A stretch of DNA of 64,000 bases from Candidatus Chlorobium masyuteum (lineage in GTDB: Bacteria; Bacteroidota; Chlorobiia; Chlorobiales; Chlorobiaceae). This document shows, one piece after another, positions 59,972-64,000 of the stretch. A program made the translations under genes and the position numbers. The notes below the pieces were generated by a model, which worked only from the letters and a program-made list of their open reading frames with translations, was not told the DNA's origin and searched no databases. Numbering within the stretch: the stretch's first letter is position 1; the number at the start of each line of letters is the position of its first letter. Where the stretch lies: the NCBI RefSeq assembly GCF_011601315.1, contig NZ_JAAORA010000001.1:693611-757610 (forward strand), written 5' to 3'.

Positions 59972-60859
59972 ATGGAGTATCTGATACACATTCTGATACT
60001 GATAGGTATTTACGTAATCCTGTCAGTATCTCTGAATCTGATTGCGGGTTACACAGGCTTGCTTTCAATCGCGCACGCTACATTCTATGGCGTGGGGGCT
60101 TACGTTGCTGCTCTTATGGCCATCAATCTTCAAAGCCCGTTCCTTCTCAACCTGATCTGTGCGATTATCCTGAGTGGCATGCTCGGCGCATTGGTAGGAA
60201 TCCCTTCACTTCGCATCCGTGACGATTTCTTCGTTATCACAACATTTGCCTTCCAGGTTATCACATATAGCATCTTGAACAACTGGGTGTCCTTTACTGG
60301 TGGCCCTATGGGGCTACCAGGCATTCCGCAACCGACAATTTTTGGTTTGCAGGTTACATCTAATCTCAGCGTCCTGATTCTTGTTGCAATCTTCTGCACT
60401 ATGGTTTTGTTGATTAGTGATCGGATCGCGCGTTCGCCTTTCGGGCGGGTTTTGAAGGCAATCCGTGAGGATGAGGTGTTCGCCCAAGCAGCGGGAAAGA
60501 ACATCGCAACCTACAAGGTGCTCGTCTTCGTTATAAGTGCAGGGATGGCAGCCGTAGCCGGGGTTATGTATGCTTACTATGTCAGCTTTATCGATCCAAC
60601 GAGTTTCACCGTGATGGAGTCAGTCTTCATTATCTCCATTGTGATTATCGGCGGGGCCGGTAGCCTATGGGGGCCAGTAGTTGGCTCTGTGTTGCTGGTT
60701 GTCCTGCCAGAGCTTCTCCGCTTCATCGGCCTGCCAAGTTCTGCGTCGGCAAACCTACGGCAAATTATTTATGGGGGTCTGTTAATCGCCTTCATGATGT
60801 GGCGGCCGCGCGGATTACTTGGCGAGTATGCCTTCCAAGTCAAGGAGACCAGGCAATGA
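59972..60859 (+). CDS. Liv-type ABC transporter permease (LivM-like)
   Basis: A 295-residue polytopic permease. YVILSVSLNLIAGYTGLLSIAHATFYGVGAYVAALM and LKAIREDEVFAQAAGKNIATYKVLVFVISAGMAAVAGVMYA are LivM signatures. Its stop overlaps the next ATG by 4 bases. Confidence 0.92.
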   Translation: MEYLIHILILIGIYVILSVSLNLIAGYTGLLSIAHATFYGVGAYVAALMAINLQSPFLLNLICAIILSGMLGALVGIPSLRIRDDFFVITTFAFQVITYSILNNWVSFTGGPMGLPGIPQPTIFGLQVTSNLSVLILVAIFCTMVLLISDRIARSPFGRVLKAIREDEVFAQAAGKNIATYKVLVFVISAGMAAVAGVMYAYYVSFIDPTSFTVMESVFIISIVIIGGAGSLWGPVVGSVLLVVLPELLRFIGLPSSASANLRQIIYGGLLIAFMMWRPRGLLGEYAFQVKETRQ

Positions 60860-61611
60860 GTGCTTTCTTGGAAGTCCAAGGGCTTGAAAAAAGCTTCGAT
60901 GGAGTGCGGGCGCTTTCCAACTTCTCCTGCACTGTTCGGCAAGGCGAAATTCTTGGCCTCATCGGGCCGAATGGAGCAGGGAAGACCACGTTTTTCAACA
61001 TCGTGAGCGGTTTTCTCAGACCGGATTCCGGTAGTATTAACTTTAAAGGTAGCGATCTCGCTAGGATACCCTCTCACCGTATCACGAACTTTGGAATCAG
61101 CCGCACTTTCCAGAACCTGCGACTTGTGAGCCAGATCAGCGTGATCGACAACGTGATGCTGTTTTTCCAGGGGCAGCCAGGAGAGAAATTGCGAAACGTC
61201 TTTTTCAATTGGTGGCATAGTCAGGAACGAGAGCACGAGAATCAAAAAGCAGCAATAGCACTCCTTGAGGAGGCAGGTTTAGTTGAAAAAGCAGACAATT
61301 TGGCGGAAGAACTATCGTATGGACAACAGAAATTGCTTAGTCTTGTATGCTGCCTGGCATCGGGATCGGATGTCCTTCTCCTAGATGAACCATTGGCAGG
61401 TATCGCACCGGAGATGATAGAGAATATACTTAGAATCATTCGCGATCTGCCCGGCAAAGGCAAATCAATAATTCTAATTGAGCATAATATCGATGCCGTG
61501 ATGCAAGTCTGCGATAGAGTCCTATTCATGAACGCAGGGTTCAAGGTCAGCGAAGGCACCCCCGATGAGGTACGGTGCGACCCAAGGGTCATAGATGCTT
61601 ACATAGACTGA
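60856..61611 (+). CDS. Liv-type ABC transporter ATP-binding protein (LivG-like)
   Basis: A 251-residue ABC ATPase. Walker A GPNGAGKTT, Q-loop FGISRTFQNLRL, ABC signature LSYGQQKLLSLVCCLA, Walker B VLLLDEPLAGIAPE and switch His in LIEHNID. FNIVSGFLRPDSGSINFKG is the standard LivG region. ATG 60856 overlaps livM; the frame is open further left but only by shadowing livM. Confidence 0.93.
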   Translation: MSAFLEVQGLEKSFDGVRALSNFSCTVRQGEILGLIGPNGAGKTTFFNIVSGFLRPDSGSINFKGSDLARIPSHRITNFGISRTFQNLRLVSQISVIDNVMLFFQGQPGEKLRNVFFNWWHSQEREHENQKAAIALLEEAGLVEKADNLAEELSYGQQKLLSLVCCLASGSDVLLLDEPLAGIAPEMIENILRIIRDLPGKGKSIILIEHNIDAVMQVCDRVLFMNAGFKVSEGTPDEVRCDPRVIDAYID

Positions 61612-61619
61612 GGAGTAGA

Positions 61620-62321
61620 ATGCTGGAGATCAAAGAACTCGAAACAGGATATGGCAAGAAGCAGGTGCTTTTTGGCATGCACTTGGAAGTTTGTACGAGT
61701 GAGATTGTTGCACTCATCGGACCTAATGGGGCTGGCAAGTCCACTGTGCTGAAAGCAGTATGTGGCCTGCTTCCTCTTTGGAAGGGCGAGATACGCTTCA
61801 ATGGTGATGTAATCAAGGGTTCCAATCCGGCCAGAAATGTCGCAAAAGGTATCACCTTCGCTCCCCAGGGAAGCCTAGTTTTCGCCGACCTCACAGTTAA
61901 AGAGAACCTGGAAATTGGAGGATTTCAGCTTTCTCGAAATGAATTGAAGACCCGTATCGTGCAAATATTTAAGATGTTTCCGGTACTGAAGGAGCGTGCC
62001 CGATATGACGCAGGCAAACTATCCGGGGGTGAACAGCAGATGCTCGCGTTGGCCCGTGCGCTCATACCCAAACCGAAGTTACTGATGCTTGATGAGCCTT
62101 CACTTGGGTTATCGCCAAATCTAGTTAAAGTCGTGTTCGAGAAGATCGTCGAAATAAACCGGGAGGTTGGGGTCAGCATCCTGATCGTAGAACAAAAGGT
62201 CCACGAGGTTCTTGATATCAGCAAGAAAGTCTATTCGTTGAAGCTCGGCCAAATTGCCTATGAGGGGGCTTCAGAGAGCCTGAAAGATGACAAGACGAAG
62301 CTGAAGCATTTATTCCTCTGA
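61620..62321 (+). CDS. Liv-type ABC transporter ATP-binding protein (LivF-like)
   Basis: A 233-residue ABC ATPase. Walker A GPNGAGKST, Q-loop FAPQGSLVFADLTVKENL, signature LSGGEQQMLALARAL, Walker B LLMLDEPSLGLSP and switch segment LIVEQKVHEVL. It begins 8 bases after the partner ATPase and ends the importer block. Confidence 0.93.
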   Translation: MLEIKELETGYGKKQVLFGMHLEVCTSEIVALIGPNGAGKSTVLKAVCGLLPLWKGEIRFNGDVIKGSNPARNVAKGITFAPQGSLVFADLTVKENLEIGGFQLSRNELKTRIVQIFKMFPVLKERARYDAGKLSGGEQQMLALARALIPKPKLLMLDEPSLGLSPNLVKVVFEKIVEINREVGVSILIVEQKVHEVLDISKKVYSLKLGQIAYEGASESLKDDKTKLKHLFL

Positions 62322-62490
62322 GCCTCTAACTGACTTCATTATTCGCAGTGCACCTTTCTGCATTGAAAACATACCGCCAACATTATGATTTAATGTAGCT
62401 TACAGGAGGGGATTCAATTTTTCCCAATCCAAGTTTATGGTCTATTTTTTAGGGTCGGGCCAAATTTAAGCAATAAAAATTCTGAGTAAA
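62322..62490. other. Intergenic spacer between convergent genes
   Basis: 169 AT-rich bases between the importer block and the convergent YiiX-like gene. I see no clean stem-and-T-run terminator here. Confidence 0.4.
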
Positions 62491-63522
62491 TTATTTATTA
62501 CAGCCAATAACAGAATTTCTTATACGAGTCAGAAAATTATTTACGTTGTATACTAAATAGCCAAATAAAAATTTATTCATCATTTTAATTTTTTCCTTAT
62601 TAGTACCGCCACATAGTATAGCTTTTTTGTGTATATGATTTTTTAAATCATGCCTCAAAAGCCCTAATTCTTTAATCATTTTTTCAGTTTCTTCATCCAT
62701 ATACTTTGCATACTTCTGCTCCCATAACTCCATTATATCCTCATCTTTCTTTTTATCGGTTATTGCCTCAAGCATTGCTGCCTCCATACACGTCAATACC
62801 GAATCAATAAAGGCCCTGCCAGCAACAGCTTGAGCATTGGCAATTTCTTTACCATTTGCACAGTATTCATTCTCAAAATCTTTATCCCTAAATGAATTAT
62901 TTTGATATTTACTTAAATACTTCTCATATATATGTGTTACATTTCTCCAGCTATCGCTTTTTTGTACGATACCCTCAAAATCACTTGGCAGCACTTTTGA
63001 TAAATTTTTGTCAGAAAGGCCTGTATCATAGCCAGCACGACGATATATATCCTCAACAAGCTCTGAACAAAACGCATTCTCATACTCATAATCAAATTTA
63101 TTTGACCGAGTGATATAAATTTTAAAATTATAAGTCTTTCTTGAGCAAAAATTGGCAGCCTTCCGAATACTATCGTCATCTTGTACTGTAACTAATCGCC
63201 AAGCTTCCCAGAAAACACTCTCATCAAGAAGTTTTCCAATACCAACATAATCAACACCGGTTTTTGGTATTGAATGTATAGCCAAGCATGGACCAACCAC
63301 CATCGCAACATGTGAGTATTTTGGTTTAATCTCTAAAGGTCTAATTCCCCGAAGCTTGCTTCGAAAAATATAAATGGAGTTCAAAATACCTAGCAACTCG
63401 CTGCGAGGATTTTTATTCATTTGCTTTAACGCACCTTGAAGAGCAACATTGGATTCTGAGAGTTTATCTCTACCTCTAACCAATAACAAATCACCATCTC
63501 TTAAGTCATCAGATTGCGACAT
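62491..63522 (-). CDS. YiiX/YebB-like permuted papain-fold (NlpC/P60-related) protein
   Basis: A 343-residue protein. The N-terminal half matches permuted NlpC/P60-type enzymes: GDLLLVRGRDK, YSHVAMVVG with H71, and FCSELVEDIYRRAG with C152, where the His precedes the Cys as expected for the permuted fold. The C-terminal 170 residues are charged and helical (KKKDEDIMELWEQKYAKYMDEETEKMIKEL). The fold covers hydrolases and acyltransferases. AT-rich and lacking a signal peptide; likely acquired. Not obviously linked to the importer because it is on the other strand. Confidence 0.7.
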   Translation of the reverse strand: MSQSDDLRDGDLLLVRGRDKLSESNVALQGALKQMNKNPRSELLGILNSIYIFRSKLRGIRPLEIKPKYSHVAMVVGPCLAIHSIPKTGVDYVGIGKLLDESVFWEAWRLVTVQDDDSIRKAANFCSRKTYNFKIYITRSNKFDYEYENAFCSELVEDIYRRAGYDTGLSDKNLSKVLPSDFEGIVQKSDSWRNVTHIYEKYLSKYQNNSFRDKDFENEYCANGKEIANAQAVAGRAFIDSVLTCMEAAMLEAITDKKKDEDIMELWEQKYAKYMDEETEKMIKELGLLRHDLKNHIHKKAILCGGTNKEKIKMMNKFLFGYLVYNVNNFLTRIRNSVIGCNK

Positions 63523-63640
63523 GATAAAAGTGCTTCTAAGTTATTGATACAAAATCTTCTACGATCTACTGCGGATCGTCATAAAAAACCGTAATTCGTC
63601 AAAGATAGAGATTTTAACTGACCTCCATCTCCTGTGTCTT

Positions 63641-63835
63641 AATATAGATGTTGCCTCTAATAAAGACGAGCAAGGTCATGAAGAAGCACAAGGCTTACTC
63701 GGGGAGATGTATTTCGCTGGCCACGGCTTCATAATGGACAAGCACAAAGGAAAACAGTGACTCTGAAAGGCATTCAATAATGGATATCAAGAAGCTTGGG
63801 ACATTTACCGAGAACTGAACGAAGCTGGGGATTAA
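63641..63835 (+). pseudogene. Sel1-repeat/TPR-like gene remnant with in-frame stops
   Basis: One frame reads NIDVASNKDEQGHEEAQGLLGEMYFAGHGF (a Sel1-type helix pair) up to KGKQ, then TGA-CTC-TGA at 63758-63766, then continues in the same frame AFNNGYQEAWDIYRELNEAGD before TAA at 63833-63835. The pattern is a broken piece of a Sel1/TPR repeat protein lacking its 5' part. Confidence 0.6.
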
Positions 63836-63874
63836 AACATTCTGAACTTCTATGGGCGAGTTTCCCGACGACTA

Positions 63875-64000
63875 GGGTCTGTACAGAAAACTGTGTAAAC
63901 GGCCATTTGTCATAACGGAATTCTGCCCTCAAATTTAATGGAAAGCTGATTGATAACCGAGCCCCAGTTCCGAATCGGCATCGTCCATTTTTTCGAGATG
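63875..64000 (-). mobile_element. IS256-family insertion sequence, end of element at window edge
   Basis: The minus strand encodes KKWTMPIRNWGSVINQL and then SIKFEGRIPL before a stop at 63912-63910, which is the C-terminus of IS256-type mutator transposases (family pattern ending W-x-x-A/V-x-x-Q-L-x-I-x-F-E-G-R). The likely terminal inverted repeat begins GGGTCTGTACAG at 63875. The rest of the element lies beyond the window, so intactness is unknown. Confidence 0.85.
63910..64000 (-). CDS. IS256-family transposase, C-terminal part only
   Basis: About 30 codons of the transposase 3' end are inside the window: the minus-strand frame through WTMPIRNW and INQLSIKFEGRIPL to TGA. The DDE catalytic residues are outside the window, so activity cannot be judged. 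Confidence 0.85.
   Translation of the reverse strand, partial: ISKKWTMPIRNWGSVINQLSIKFEGRIPL

Noticed and set aside
60667..60855. Extended N-terminus for the LivG-like ATPase
   Set aside because: The extension lies wholly inside the LivM-like gene; ATG 60856 gives the standard ABC start and ATGA overlap.
62322..62490. Terminator after the importer block
   Set aside because: No stem with a following T-run could be found by eye.

Overview
The window looks like the replication-origin end of a chromosome from a green sulfur bacterium (Chlorobi, Chlorobium/Pelodictyon type). This rests on overall gene content (a dnaA-dnaN-recF-dciA block, a full dcw cluster, an F0-only ATP synthase operon, a deoxyhypusine-synthase-like protein beside a small SRP RNA) and on the look of the proteins. 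No photosynthesis gene is present to prove it.

Region 1 (1-20 kb) is the origin neighbourhood. The 3' part of mnmG is followed by a perfect 16-bp parS palindrome, a family-B DNA polymerase and a flavodiiron protein. Facing them on the minus strand are dnaA, dnaN, recF and a dciA-like gene. DnaA-box clusters lie on both sides of dnaA (8127-8209 and 9822-10036). Rightward from the origin run rpmH, rnpA, yidD, yidC, a PAP2 phosphatase, a ROK kinase and rlmD. Then come minus-strand DUF1232, rhomboid, pgk, mltG, chorismate mutase and a YacP/NYN nuclease.

Region 2 (21-38 kb) is a compact dcw cluster: mraZ, rsmH, ftsL-like, ftsI with a PASTA domain, murE, murF, mraY, murD, ftsW, murG, murC, ftsQ, ftsA, ftsZ. 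Most junctions are short or overlapping. ddl and murB are not among them.

Region 3 (38-51.3 kb) is housekeeping: CoA transferase/hydrolase, pgeF, ATP synthase F0 plus delta (atpZ, atpI, atpB, E, F, H, with no alpha, gamma, beta or epsilon), tRNA-Ala(CGC), bamD, nadD, argS, a HAD phosphatase, trpS, SRP RNA, a DHS-like enzyme and a transaldolase-family aldolase.

Region 4 (51.3-54.4 kb) is a decayed accessory patch. It holds an orphan HigA/NadS-type antitoxin with a palindromic operator, a Fic gene split by an in-frame amber codon with a convergent small gene carrying a Fic-inhibitory motif, the 3' remnant of an ATP-binding regulator, an 18-bp direct repeat bracketing the patch, and about 1.1 kb without a recognisable gene.

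Region 5 (54.4-64 kb) looks acquired. A 700-residue membrane protein of unknown family, a radical SAM protein with C-terminal cysteines and a complete Liv-type ABC importer (binding protein, two permeases, two ATPases) are co-directional and tightly packed. This is the best candidate here for an undescribed system. It is followed by an AT-rich minus-strand YiiX-like permuted papain-fold protein, a broken Sel1-repeat gene and the end of an IS256-family element that runs off the window.
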